Notes under the pieces: generated by a model
What the model was told of the DNA's origin: nothing
The model's database searches: none
The model's input: only the letters and a program-made list of their open reading frames with translations
Made by a program: the position numbers and the translations under genes
In this document: positions 19,273 to 28,853 of the stretch, piece by piece
Position numbering within the stretch: position 1 is the first letter of the stretch
Layout: the number at the start of each line of letters is the position of its first letter
Assembly (NCBI GenBank): GCA_963841695.1
Contig: CAWJDQ010000011.1
Span: forward strand, 248,001-312,000
DNA length: 64,000 nt
Reading direction: 5' to 3'
Source: RYN-230 sp963841695
GTDB lineage: Bacteria; Actinomycetota; Actinomycetes; Streptosporangiales; Streptosporangiaceae

Positions 19273-20186
19273 CACCGGCGATCTCGGTAACCGGGCTGAC
19301 CCGGAGATACCCCGACCAGGTTGCCCTGGATGACGTGCACCTGACGATCGGCAGCCAGACGATTACCGGGCTGCTCGGCCGCAATGGCGCGGGGAAGACG
19401 ACCTTTCTGCGCATCCTGGCGGGCCAGGAGTTCCCGTCGTCCGGCTCGGTGCGGGTCCTCGGATCGCCGCCGGCCGAGAACGAGAACGTGCTGCGCCGCC
19501 TGGTGCTGGTCCGCGAGGACCAGGCGTACCCGGACTGGGCGTACCCGGACTTCAAGGTGTCCCATGCGCTCCGCGCCGCGTCCTTCTGCTATCCGAACTG
19601 GGACGCGGACCTGGCGTCCTCGCTGCTGGAGGACTTCGGCCTGCGGGCGAACAAGGCGATCAAGAGCTTGTCGCGCGGCCGGCGCTCGGCCCTCGGGATC
19701 ACGATCGGGCTCGCCGCCCGCGCCGAGGTGACGCTGTTCGATGAGCCGTACGCGGGGCTGGACCCCGTCGCGCGGCAGACCTTCTACGACCGGCTGCTGA
19801 CGGAGTACGCGGACTTCCCCCGTACGGTGCTGCTGTCCACTCACCTGATCGACGAGGCCGCCGGCCTGTTCGAGAACGTGGTCGTGATCGACCGCGGCCG
19901 GGTCACGCTGGACACGGCGGCCGACGGGCTGCGGGGCATGGTCACCACGGTGAGCGGCCCGGTCCTCGCGGTGGACTCCTTCACTAAGGGGCACCCGGTC
20001 TGGGAACGGCGCGGACTCGGCTCCCTGGCGTCGGCCGTCATGGTGGGGCAGGTGTCTGGTGAAGACCGCGAGCGGGCCCGTTCGCTGGGCCTGGACCTGA
20101 CCCCGCTGTCCCTGCAGCAGCTCGTGGTCCACGCGTCCGGCGGGCCGGCCCGCTCGGGCTCCCTGACCGGAAGGACCCGCGCATGA
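19269..20186 (+). CDS. ABC transporter ATP-binding protein
   Basis: Walker A 'GLLGRNGAGKTTFL' (residues about 32-45), a degenerate signature 'IKSLSRGRRSALGI' in place of LSGGQ, Walker B 'AEVTLFDEPYAGLDP', and H-loop 'VLLSTHLIDEAAG'. It starts at ATG 19269, overlapping the regulator stop, and its own stop overlaps the permease start, so the three genes form one operon. YtrB-like ATPases with a YtrA regulator often answer cell-wall antibiotics or export unknown substrates. 305 residues; the last 80 form an accessory C-terminal domain. Confidence 0.88.
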   Translation: MTPAISVTGLTRRYPDQVALDDVHLTIGSQTITGLLGRNGAGKTTFLRILAGQEFPSSGSVRVLGSPPAENENVLRRLVLVREDQAYPDWAYPDFKVSHALRAASFCYPNWDADLASSLLEDFGLRANKAIKSLSRGRRSALGITIGLAARAEVTLFDEPYAGLDPVARQTFYDRLLTEYADFPRTVLLSTHLIDEAAGLFENVVVIDRGRVTLDTAADGLRGMVTTVSGPVLAVDSFTKGHPVWERRGLGSLASAVMVGQVSGEDRERARSLGLDLTPLSLQQLVVHASGGPARSGSLTGRTRA

Positions 20187-20862
20187 ACACCATGATCAAG
20201 GTGGCCCGCTACCACCTGGTGAGCCCGGTGATGTTCCTCGGGCTCCCGTGGGCGGCCCTGGGGTTTGCCTTTGCCGTGACCGTGGCCCGGGGGGGCGCCA
20301 CCAACTTCCGCGACGGGCTGGTCATCATCTTCGGCCTGTTCTTCGTGATGGGCGTGCAGCGCATCGGCGGGTGGCTGCCGTTCGGTCTGGCGCTCGGCGT
20401 GACCCGCCGCTCCTTCTACGCTGGCACCGCGCTGCTCGGAGTGTCGATGTCCCTCGTATCCGGACTGGTGCTGGCCGGGCTGCAGGCCATCGAACGGGCG
20501 ACCGGCGGCTGGGGACTGTCCGTCACCTTCTTCCGGGTGCCGTATGTCCTGGACGGGCCCTGGTACACCACCTGGCTGACCTCGTTCGTGGGGCTGTCCG
20601 CGCTGTTCGTGTACGGCATGTGGTACGGGATCGTGAATCGCCGGTGGGGCACGCTGGGCCTGATCGCGTTCCTCGCCGTTCAGGTGCTGGTCGTGCTCGC
20701 CGTCACGTTCGCGTACTCCCGGGCCGGCGTCGGCCCGCTGCGGCTGCGGCCGGCGGGTACCCTGCCACCCTGAGCGCCCTCGACCTGACCGGCGTCATCG
20801 CCGCGCTGGCGGTGGTGTTCCTGGTCGGCGGCCACGCCACGATCCGGCGCGTGACGGTGTGA
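20183..20862 (+). CDS. ABC transporter permease, one apparent frameshift
   Basis: From ATG 20183 five to six membrane segments are visible ('MFLGLPWAALGFAFAVTVA', 'LVIIFGLFFVMGVQRI', 'LGVSMSLVSGLVLAGLQAI', 'FVGLSALFVYGMWYGIV', 'GLIAFLAVQVLVVLAVTFA'). Near 20740-20760 the frame shifts, and a last helix ('LDLTGVIAALAVVFLVGGHATIRR') follows in the new frame to the TGA at 20862. It forms the membrane half of the transporter with the preceding ATPase; substrate unknown. Total about 225 residues. Confidence 0.8.
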
Positions 20863-20896
20863 TGGAGCGCAGCCCGGCCGCGGTTCAGGGCGCCGT

Positions 20897-22219
<1,323 letters not shown>

Positions 22220-22263
22220 GAAATCTCCAGCCTCCAGATGATGCCGCGGCCGGTCTGCCGGCC

Positions 22264-22281
22264 CGATATATCGAATCGATA
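22264..22281. promoter_or_regulatory. overlapping AT-rich palindromes upstream of ino1
   Basis: CGATATATCG (22264-22273) and TATCGA-A-TCGATA (22269-22281) overlap 45-60 bases upstream of the ino1 start; a further CGATAT half-site lies at 22290-22295. They stand out in a GC-rich background. Probable operator or promoter control region of ino1; regulator unknown. Confidence 0.45.
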
Positions 22282-22483
22282 CATCGCAACGATATGCTCG
22301 GGGGTACCTACCGCGCAAGGCAGACATTTTGGGCTGCTGATCCCGGGGGCGCGCCAGTCACCGACCAGCCGCAGGGCGGCCGGGCCGTCACCGGGCTGGC
22401 CGCCCGCCAGCCCGTCGGCGCAGGTCAGCCGCGGCCTGGGAGAGGGTGCTGCTGGTAGCCGGGGTGCCCATACGCTGGGGACG

Positions 22484-23995
22484 GTGACCAGCCTGATCGA
22501 GCACATCCTCAGTCTCAGCGGATGGCTGGCGCTGCTGATCGTTTTTGCGGTACCCGCCCTCGAGTCCTCGGTGTTCCTCGGCTTCGTCTTCCCCGGGGAG
22601 ACCGCGCTGATCCTCGGCGGCGTGCTCGCCTCCTACGGCCGGGTGAGCCTGTGGGCGGTCCTGGTGGCCGGGATCTCCGGCGCGGTCATCGGCGACTCGG
22701 TCGGCTACCTGGTGGGCCGGGAGTACGGTCACCGGCTGCTGCAGACCAGGCCGCTGCGCCGGTTCCTGAAACCGCAGCGCCTGGAGCGGGCCCAGGAATA
22801 CCTGGCCAAGCGCGGCGGCCGGGCGGTGTTCTTCGGGCGGTTCACCGCCGCGCTGCGGGTCCTGGTCCCCGGCCTGGCCGGGATGGCGAGGCTGCCCTAC
22901 CAGGTCTTCCTGCCGTTCAACGTGGCCGGCGGCGCGATCTGGGGCACGGCGATGGTCCTGCTCGGCTACCTGGCCGGGGCGAGCTGGAAGCAGGTGGCCC
23001 GCTACGCCACCCAGGTCGGCATCGCCCTGTTCGTGGTCGTGCTGCTCGCGCTCATCCTCGGGCACCTGCTCCGGTCGGCGCGCGACCCGGAGAGCTGGGC
23101 CGGACGGCAGGTCAGCCGGCTGGGCCGCAGCCGCCTGGCACGCTGGCTGGAGCGGCGCTTCCCGGCGCAGCTCCGCTGGCTCGCCGGGCGCTTCCAGCCG
23201 GGTGTCCCCACCGGGTTCGCGCTGACCGTGGCCCTGCTCACCCTCGCCGCGTGCGCCTGGTCCTTCGGCTCACTGACGAACAGCGTGCTGAGCCACCTCA
23301 ACAGTGCCCGGTTCGACCCGCGGGTGCTGGCCTTCGTCGTCGGCCACCGCGTGTCCTGGCTCACCAGCCTGGCCAGGTCGCTCACCTGGCTCGGCTCCGG
23401 GTTCGTGCTGTGGCCCGTGGTGATCGGCTCCGGGCTGGCGCTGTGGCGGTGGCGCCGGGAGTGGCTGCCCGCGGTGCTCCCGGCGCTGTCGCTCGCGGGA
23501 GCCTGGGGCTGGTCGATGCTGGCCAAGACCCTGATGGCCCGGCCCCGGCCGCCGGCCATGGACTGGCTGGGCACGTTCCATGGCTGGTCGTATCCGTCCG
23601 GGCACGCGGCCCAGGCGCTCGGCGCCTGGGGCATGCTGGGCCTGATGGTGATGGTCGGCCGCTCCTTCCGGGTCCGCACGCTGCTCATGACCGGCGCCTG
23701 CCTCATTGCTCTCGTGGTGGGGCTGACCAGGATTTACCTGGCCGCGAACTGGATGACCGACGTGCTGGCCGGCTGGGCGCTGGCGGGCCTGTGGGGGTGC
23801 CTGCTGATCGTCCCCTACCTGCTCGGCCAGCGGGCCGCCGCGGCCGGGGAAGATCGGGGTCGGCACGCCGGCGGCCCAGATGTTACCCAAACTTCACCGT
23901 CTGCCGGGCGGCGCCCCGCTGGCCGCCCCGGGGGCCGCTGCCCGGGCCCGCCGGACTGGCCGGAAATAGCCCGCGAAGCCCCGGCTGACCAGTAA
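22484..23995 (+). CDS. bifunctional DedA (VTT) / PAP2 phosphatase membrane protein
   Basis: A 503-residue fusion. Residues 1-200 are a DedA/SNARE-associated domain: 'ALESSVFLGFVFPGETALILGG', 'GAVIGDSVGYLVGREYG', 'FFGRFTAALRVLVPGLAGM'. Residues about 235-450 are a PAP2 acid phosphatase: 'KTLMARPRPP' (K-6-RP), 'SYPSGHAAQA' (PSGH) and 'RIYLAANWMTDVLAGW' (SR-5-H-3-D-like, with 'TRIYLAANWMTD' where the His of the motif is replaced by Asn or shifted). DedA proteins are implicated in polyprenyl-phosphate flipping and PAP2 enzymes in dephosphorylating polyprenyl pyrophosphate or lipids, a logical pair for lipid carrier recycling. GTG 22484 chosen as the start at the domain edge; the open frame upstream is non-coding-like. 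Confidence 0.85.
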   Translation: MTSLIEHILSLSGWLALLIVFAVPALESSVFLGFVFPGETALILGGVLASYGRVSLWAVLVAGISGAVIGDSVGYLVGREYGHRLLQTRPLRRFLKPQRLERAQEYLAKRGGRAVFFGRFTAALRVLVPGLAGMARLPYQVFLPFNVAGGAIWGTAMVLLGYLAGASWKQVARYATQVGIALFVVVLLALILGHLLRSARDPESWAGRQVSRLGRSRLARWLERRFPAQLRWLAGRFQPGVPTGFALTVALLTLAACAWSFGSLTNSVLSHLNSARFDPRVLAFVVGHRVSWLTSLARSLTWLGSGFVLWPVVIGSGLALWRWRREWLPAVLPALSLAGAWGWSMLAKTLMARPRPPAMDWLGTFHGWSYPSGHAAQALGAWGMLGLMVMVGRSFRVRTLLMTGACLIALVVGLTRIYLAANWMTDVLAGWALAGLWGCLLIVPYLLGQRAAAAGEDRGRHAGGPDVTQTSPSAGRRPAGRPGGRCPGPPDWPEIAREAPADQ

Positions 23996-24335
23996 ATTCA
24001 CGCTGGCCCGGGACGATGCCGGAGGCTGCGGCGGCGCTCGGCCGCGTGCGCGGGTTGTCACGAGTGCTGGCTTTGGCGCGATGCGGGCTATATGGAGTGT
24101 TTGCAACCGCTATTGGCCCGCATGTTCATCCGGTAACATCTGGTGGCGGTCATGAGCGGCCGCTTCACGCTGAGCCCGCCGGGGAACAACGGTCTCGGCC
24201 CCCCTGCCTGGAATACAGCTCAGCGCGTTTCATAATTCCAGTGCGGTTCATTACCTGCCGTGCAGTCAGCGGGCAGCGCTGTGCGCAGGTTCCTGTGTGG
24301 GTTCAGGCGAGTAGGGCTGAGGGAGCAAACCAGCA
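23996..24335. other. intergenic region with a long inverted repeat
   Basis: 340 bases without a gene. ATGCGGGC (24081-24088) and GCCCGCAT (24116-24123) are perfect eight-base arms around a 27-base AT-richer loop. This may be a terminator for the DedA-PAP2 gene or a structured leader. The right half holds AT-rich stretches (24228-24260) that probably include the promoter of the next gene. Confidence 0.45.
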
Positions 24336-25985
24336 GTGAGCGGAACGATTGCGAGGCCGGCCGCGGGCGGGCCGCCCGGAGAATCGCGCAGTGACGCGGG
24401 CCTCACCGCGGCGGAGCGCCGGACCGGCTGGCTGAGCCCCATCAGCCTGGCCATCGGCGTCTGCACGCTGCTGGCCCTGGGGCTGCGGCTGCTGCTGCTC
24501 AGCCGGCCTGGCTACCTGATGGGCGTCACCGAGTACGACGACGGCCCCTACTTCGGCAGCGCCGTCAACCTGGTCCACGGGATTCTGCCGTACCGCTCGT
24601 TCATCCTGGTGCAGCCGCCCGGGATTACCCTGCTCATGGTGCCGTCGGCGCTGCTGTCCAAGGCGACCGGGACGGCCACGGCGATGGCGACCGGGCGGAT
24701 CCTGACCACGCTGGCCAGCTCGGCGGGCGTGGTCCTGGTGGGCCTGCTGGTACGGCACCGGGGCCTCCTCGCGGTGATTGTGGGCTGCGGCATCGTCGCC
24801 GTCTACCCCGACGGCGTGCTGACCGCCCGGACCATCCTGGTCGAGCCGTGGCTGGTGCTGTTCTGCCTGCTCGGGGCCCTGGCCCTGTTCGACCGGGATC
24901 GCCTGACCACCAGCGGCAGGCGCCTGTTCTGGGGCGGGGTCGCGTTCGGTTTCGCGGGTTGCATCGAGGTGTGGGCGATCTTCCCGGTCATCGTGCTGCT
25001 GGTCATGCTCCTCCCGCGGATCCGGCGGGCCGCCGTGTACACGGGCGGGGTCGCGGTCGGCTTCCTGGTCCCGGTCGTCCCGTTCGCCGCCCTGGCGCCC
25101 AAGCGCTTCTATCAGAGCCTGTACGTGGCCCAGGTCGCCCCGCGGGCCGGGTCGGCCCGGGTCCCGATCGCCGCCCGGCTGAGCAACATGATCGGGATCG
25201 TCAACATCCATCTGCCCACCCATCCGCGCCTGCTGATCCTGGTCGGCACGGCGGTGCTCGTCATCCTGGTCGCCGCGATGATCGCCGTGGCGTGGCGGAT
25301 GCTGCGCCAGGCGCCGCCCGCGCTGGACTGGTGGGTGCTGGTCACCACGGGCCTGATCGTGCTCATGTTCATCTGGCCTGACCAGTTCCACTACCATTTC
25401 GCCGCGTTCCTGGCGCCCTTCTTCGCGCTGTCCATCGCGCTGCCCCTGGGCCGCCTGCTGGCGGCGCTCAGCCAGGGCACCAGCTGGCTCAGCGCCACGG
25501 ACGGGCGCCGGCTGTGGCTGCCCGCCAGCGCGCTGGCCGGCCTGGTGATCGTCGTGCTGGCCATGGACCAGGCGAGCTACGAATCCCATCTCCGGCTGCC
25601 CCTGGCCCCGATTGCCCCGGCGATAGAGAAGATCATCCCCAAGGGCGCGTGCGTGGCCACCGACCAGGTGTCCTACCTGCTGATGGCCAACCGGTTCAGC
25701 CCCGACCAGCCGAACTGCCCGCACATGCTGGACGGGCTCGGCAGCGATCTCGGCTTGTCCAACGGGCTCAAGCCGAGCACCGGCGCGGGCAACGTCCCGG
25801 CCGTGCAGGCGCTGTGGCGGAACGACTTCACCCACGCCCAGTTTGTCTGGCTTTCCTACAACTCCTATCGCCGGGTCGCCTGGGACCCGCAGCTGCGCGC
25901 CTACTTCAAGGCGAACTTCGTGCAGGTCTACAAGCACGGCTGGCATGACACGCTGTATGCCCGCAAGGGCACGCACCGCGGCTGA
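24336..25985 (+). CDS. GT-C family membrane glycosyltransferase
   Basis: A 549-residue protein with about eleven membrane segments. First-loop motif 'TEYDDGPYFGSA' near residue 70 carries the acidic pair expected of polyprenyl-phosphate-dependent GT-C enzymes; 'YPDGVLTARTILVEPWLVL' resembles the second-loop region. The last 140 residues ('PAIEKIIPKGACVATDQVSYLL') form an extracytoplasmic domain. Probable transfer of a sugar from a lipid carrier onto a cell-envelope acceptor. GTG 24336 with GGGAG upstream. It converges on pobA. Confidence 0.75.
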   Translation: MSGTIARPAAGGPPGESRSDAGLTAAERRTGWLSPISLAIGVCTLLALGLRLLLLSRPGYLMGVTEYDDGPYFGSAVNLVHGILPYRSFILVQPPGITLLMVPSALLSKATGTATAMATGRILTTLASSAGVVLVGLLVRHRGLLAVIVGCGIVAVYPDGVLTARTILVEPWLVLFCLLGALALFDRDRLTTSGRRLFWGGVAFGFAGCIEVWAIFPVIVLLVMLLPRIRRAAVYTGGVAVGFLVPVVPFAALAPKRFYQSLYVAQVAPRAGSARVPIAARLSNMIGIVNIHLPTHPRLLILVGTAVLVILVAAMIAVAWRMLRQAPPALDWWVLVTTGLIVLMFIWPDQFHYHFAAFLAPFFALSIALPLGRLLAALSQGTSWLSATDGRRLWLPASALAGLVIVVLAMDQASYESHLRLPLAPIAPAIEKIIPKGACVATDQVSYLLMANRFSPDQPNCPHMLDGLGSDLGLSNGLKPSTGAGNVPAVQALWRNDFTHAQFVWLSYNSYRRVAWDPQLRAYFKANFVQVYKHGWHDTLYARKGTHRG

Positions 25986-25997
25986 GCTGGCCGCCGG

Positions 25998-27191
25998 TCA
26001 GCGTTGCGGCGGGTACCCCGTGTAGTTCTCGGCCAGCGAAGCCGCGGCCGCCCGTGAGGTGGTGACGTAGCGGAGCTGGGACAGCTGCAGCTCGGCGTCC
26101 ATCGGATCCGCCCCGGGCGCGCTGTGCAGCATCGTGGTCATCCACCAGGAGAAGTGGGTACGCCGCCAGACCCGGTCCAGGCAGGCGTCGCTGTAGGAGT
26201 CGGCCCGCCGGGGGTCGCCCGCCAGCAGGTCCGCCAGGGCGCCCGCCAGCACCGCCACGTCCCCGAGGGCCAGGTTGAGTCCCTTGGCGCCGGTGGGCGG
26301 CACGATGTGCGCGGCGTCCCCGGCCAGGAACAGCCGCCCGTGCCGCATCGGGGCGCTGACGAAGCTGCGCATCGGGGTGATGCCCTTGTCCAGGATCGGG
26401 CCTTCCTTCAGTTCCCAGCCGGGCACCGCGAACCGCCGCTGCAGCCCGGCCCAGATCCGGTCGTCGGGCCAGGCGCTGATCTGCTCGTCCGGGGCGACTT
26501 GCAGGTAGAGCCGGCTGACCTGCGGGCTGCGCAGGCTGTGCAGGGCGAACCCGTCCGGATGGTGGGCATAGATCAGCTCATCGGTGGACGGCGGGACGTC
26601 GGCCAGGATGCCCAGCCAGGCGTACGGGTACTCGCGTTCCCAGACGGTCAGCAGGCCCGCCGGCACGGCCGGGCGGCAGATCCCGTGAAAGCCGTCGCAG
26701 CCCGCGATCGCCTCGCAGGTGACCTCGTGCCGGGTCCCGTCCGCGCTGGTGTAGCGGAGCACCGGGCTGGTGGTGTCCAGGTCGTCCACCTCGGTGCCGG
26801 TCACGTCGAACTCCAGGTGGCCGCCGGCTGCCAGCCGGGCCTCGATCAGGTCCTTGACCACCTCGGTCTGCGCGTAGACGGTGACGGTCCGCCCGGTCAG
26901 GTCGCGGAAGTCGAGGTGGTGCCGCTGGCCGGCGAACTGGAGGTAGATCCCGCCGTGCACCAGGCCCTCGCGGTCCAGGCGGCCGGCCAGCCCGGCGTCG
27001 CGGAGCAGCGTGACGCTCCCGTCCTCCAGCACCCCGGCCCGCTGGCGGGCCTCGCAGTAGGCCCGGCTCCGGTTTTCGACCAGCACCGAGTCGATGCCAC
27101 GCGCCGCGAGCAGCTGGGACAGCAGCAGCCCGGCCGGCCCGGCCCCGACGATGGCGACCTGGGTGCGCGAGCGCGTGGGTGCGGTGCCCAT
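25998..27191 (-). CDS. pobA: 4-hydroxybenzoate 3-monooxygenase
   Basis: A 397-residue class A flavoprotein hydroxylase: FAD-binding 'VAIVGAGPAGLLLSQLLAARGID', the PobA loop 'RSRAYCEARQRAGVLED', DG motif 'IAGCDGFHGICRPAVP', and GD motif 'RLFLAGDAAHIVPPTGAKGLNLALGD'. It hydroxylates 4-hydroxybenzoate to protocatechuate with NAD(P)H and oxygen. The ATG follows the stop of the upstream aldehyde dehydrogenase with no gap and no visible ribosome site, indicating translational coupling. Together they would convert 4-hydroxybenzaldehyde-type compounds to protocatechuate; ring-cleavage genes are not in this window. Confidence 0.92.
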   Translation of the reverse strand: MGTAPTRSRTQVAIVGAGPAGLLLSQLLAARGIDSVLVENRSRAYCEARQRAGVLEDGSVTLLRDAGLAGRLDREGLVHGGIYLQFAGQRHHLDFRDLTGRTVTVYAQTEVVKDLIEARLAAGGHLEFDVTGTEVDDLDTTSPVLRYTSADGTRHEVTCEAIAGCDGFHGICRPAVPAGLLTVWEREYPYAWLGILADVPPSTDELIYAHHPDGFALHSLRSPQVSRLYLQVAPDEQISAWPDDRIWAGLQRRFAVPGWELKEGPILDKGITPMRSFVSAPMRHGRLFLAGDAAHIVPPTGAKGLNLALGDVAVLAGALADLLAGDPRRADSYSDACLDRVWRRTHFSWWMTTMLHSAPGADPMDAELQLSQLRYVTTSRAAAASLAENYTGYPPQR

Positions 27192-28649
27192 CTAGAACGG
27201 GTAGGGGGCGATCTCGCTGCGCATCGTGACCCAGCGGGTATCCGTGAACGCGTCGAGGTTGGCGGTGCCGCCGAACCGGGCGCCGGTGCCGGAGGCGCCG
27301 ATGCCGCCGAACGGGGTATTGGGCGCGTCGTCCACCGTCTGGTCGTTGATGTGCACGATCCCGGTGGGGATCTTCCGGGCCAGGTCCAGGCCGCGCAGCA
27401 CGTCCCTGGTCAGGATGCCCAGGGACAGCCCGTAGTCGGTGTCCGCGGCGAGCTTGGCCGCCTCTTCCGCGGTGGAGAACCGGATGACCGGGGCCACCGG
27501 CCCGAACACCTCGCTGGCGTAGGCGGGCATGGCGGGCGCGACCTCGGCCAGCACCGTCGGCTGGTAGAACAGGCCGTCGTAGGTGCCACCCGCAGCGAGC
27601 TTGGCGCCCGCGTCCACGCTGGCGGTGACCAGGCCGTGGATCTTGTCTCGCTGCCGCTCGTCGATGATGGGGCCCAGCGCGACCTGGCCGCTGGCCGGGT
27701 CCCCGACGGGCAGGTGGCTGGCCTTGGCCGCCAGTGCCGTCACGTAGTCGTCGTAGACCGAGTCCTGGACCAGGTGCCGGCCGGTGGTCATGCAGATCTG
27801 GCCCTGGTGCAGGAACGAGCCCCATGCCCCGGCCGACGCCGCCGCGTCCAGGTCGGCGTCGTCCAGCACGATCAGGGCGGAGTTCCCGCCCAGTTCCAGG
27901 TGCACCCGCTTGAGGTGCTGGCCGGCCAGCGCGCCGACGCGCCGCCCGACCGCGGTGGACCCGGTGAAGGAGATGACCCGCACCAGCGGGTCGGTGATCA
28001 GCGTTTCCCCGGCGTCCGGGCCGCCCGGCAGCACGTGCAGCAGCCCCTCGGGCAGGCCGGCCTCCTCGAAGACGCGGGCCAGCACCACGCCGCCGCACAC
28101 CGCGGTGCGCGGGTCGGGCTTCAGCACCACCGCGTTGCCCAGCGCGAGGGCCGGCGCTACCGACCGGATGGCCAGGATCTGCGGGAAGTTGAACGGGGAG
28201 ATGACCCCGACCACCCCGACCGGGACCCGCTCGGCCCAGCTGAGGTGCGGTGACTCAGTGGGCAGCAGTTCCCCGTACGGACGCGTGGGCAGGGTGGCGG
28301 CCTCGTAGATCTCCTCGGTGGCCACGTGCGTCTCGAACTGCGCCGCCGGGGCGATCTTGCCGCCCTCGCGGACGCTCCAGTCCTCGATCTCCCCGGCGTG
28401 CGCGATCCAGATATCGCCCGCCCGGCGCAGGATGGCGGCGCGCGCGGTGTACGGGAGCGCGGCCCAGGCCGGCTGGGCGGCCGCGGCGGCCCGGGCGGCG
28501 GCGGCGATGTCGGCGGGCGAGGCGATGCCGACCCGGCCGAGTTCGGCTCCCGTGGCCGGCTCAGTGACCGGGGCCTCGCCGCCGATGACCGCTGTCCAGC
28601 CGCCGCTGAAGGCCTTGCCGCGCCACATCGCCTCGTCGAGAAAGGTCAC
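27192..28649 (-). CDS. aromatic (benzaldehyde/vanillin-type) aldehyde dehydrogenase
   Basis: A 485-residue NAD(P)-dependent aldehyde dehydrogenase: 'GVISPFNFPQILAIRSVAPAL', 'ISFTGSTAVGRRVG', catalytic Glu in 'VHLELGGNSALIV', catalytic Cys in 'HQGQICMTTGR', and 'EVFGPVAPVIRF'. The 'HQGQICM' active site and overall sequence are those of benzaldehyde/vanillin dehydrogenases. GTG 28649 is preceded by AAGGAG. First gene of a two-gene unit with pobA, which supports 4-hydroxybenzaldehyde or a related aldehyde as substrate. Confidence 0.88.
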   Translation of the reverse strand: MTFLDEAMWRGKAFSGGWTAVIGGEAPVTEPATGAELGRVGIASPADIAAAARAAAAAQPAWAALPYTARAAILRRAGDIWIAHAGEIEDWSVREGGKIAPAAQFETHVATEEIYEAATLPTRPYGELLPTESPHLSWAERVPVGVVGVISPFNFPQILAIRSVAPALALGNAVVLKPDPRTAVCGGVVLARVFEEAGLPEGLLHVLPGGPDAGETLITDPLVRVISFTGSTAVGRRVGALAGQHLKRVHLELGGNSALIVLDDADLDAAASAGAWGSFLHQGQICMTTGRHLVQDSVYDDYVTALAAKASHLPVGDPASGQVALGPIIDERQRDKIHGLVTASVDAGAKLAAGGTYDGLFYQPTVLAEVAPAMPAYASEVFGPVAPVIRFSTAEEAAKLAADTDYGLSLGILTRDVLRGLDLARKIPTGIVHINDQTVDDAPNTPFGGIGASGTGARFGGTANLDAFTDTRWVTMRSEIAPYPF

Positions 28650-28725
28650 GGGAACTCCTTGATCACCGATGACGGGAGTGGCCAGCAGGGCAGGATCCGC
28701 CTGGTGGGATGAGTGTGCGCTTTAC

Positions 28726-28748
28726 GAACAGCAGTTCTATCGTCGAAC
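28726..28748. promoter_or_regulatory. alternating GAAC/GTTC half-sites between divergent operons
   Basis: GAAC-AGCA-GTTC (28726-28737) overlaps GTTC-TATCGTC-GAAC (28734-28748), giving three alternating half-sites in the 200-base region between the aldehyde dehydrogenase and the glutamine-synthetase-like gene. It could be the shared operator of both divergent units. IclR-type regulators of pob/pca genes use similar sites, but no regulator gene is here. Confidence 0.45.
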
Positions 28749-28853
28749 ATTGCGAATCTAGGGGATGACGCGTCTCAGTGTCAACGAGCCGCCGGCGGGG
28801 CCAGCCCGGGGATTGAGCTGTACGAGGATGGCCGCGCATGCTACCTCTGTGCC

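Noticed and set aside
23996..24335. Riboswitch in the gap before the GT-C gene
   Set aside because: No conserved box or multi-stem architecture of known riboswitch classes could be found, only one simple stem.
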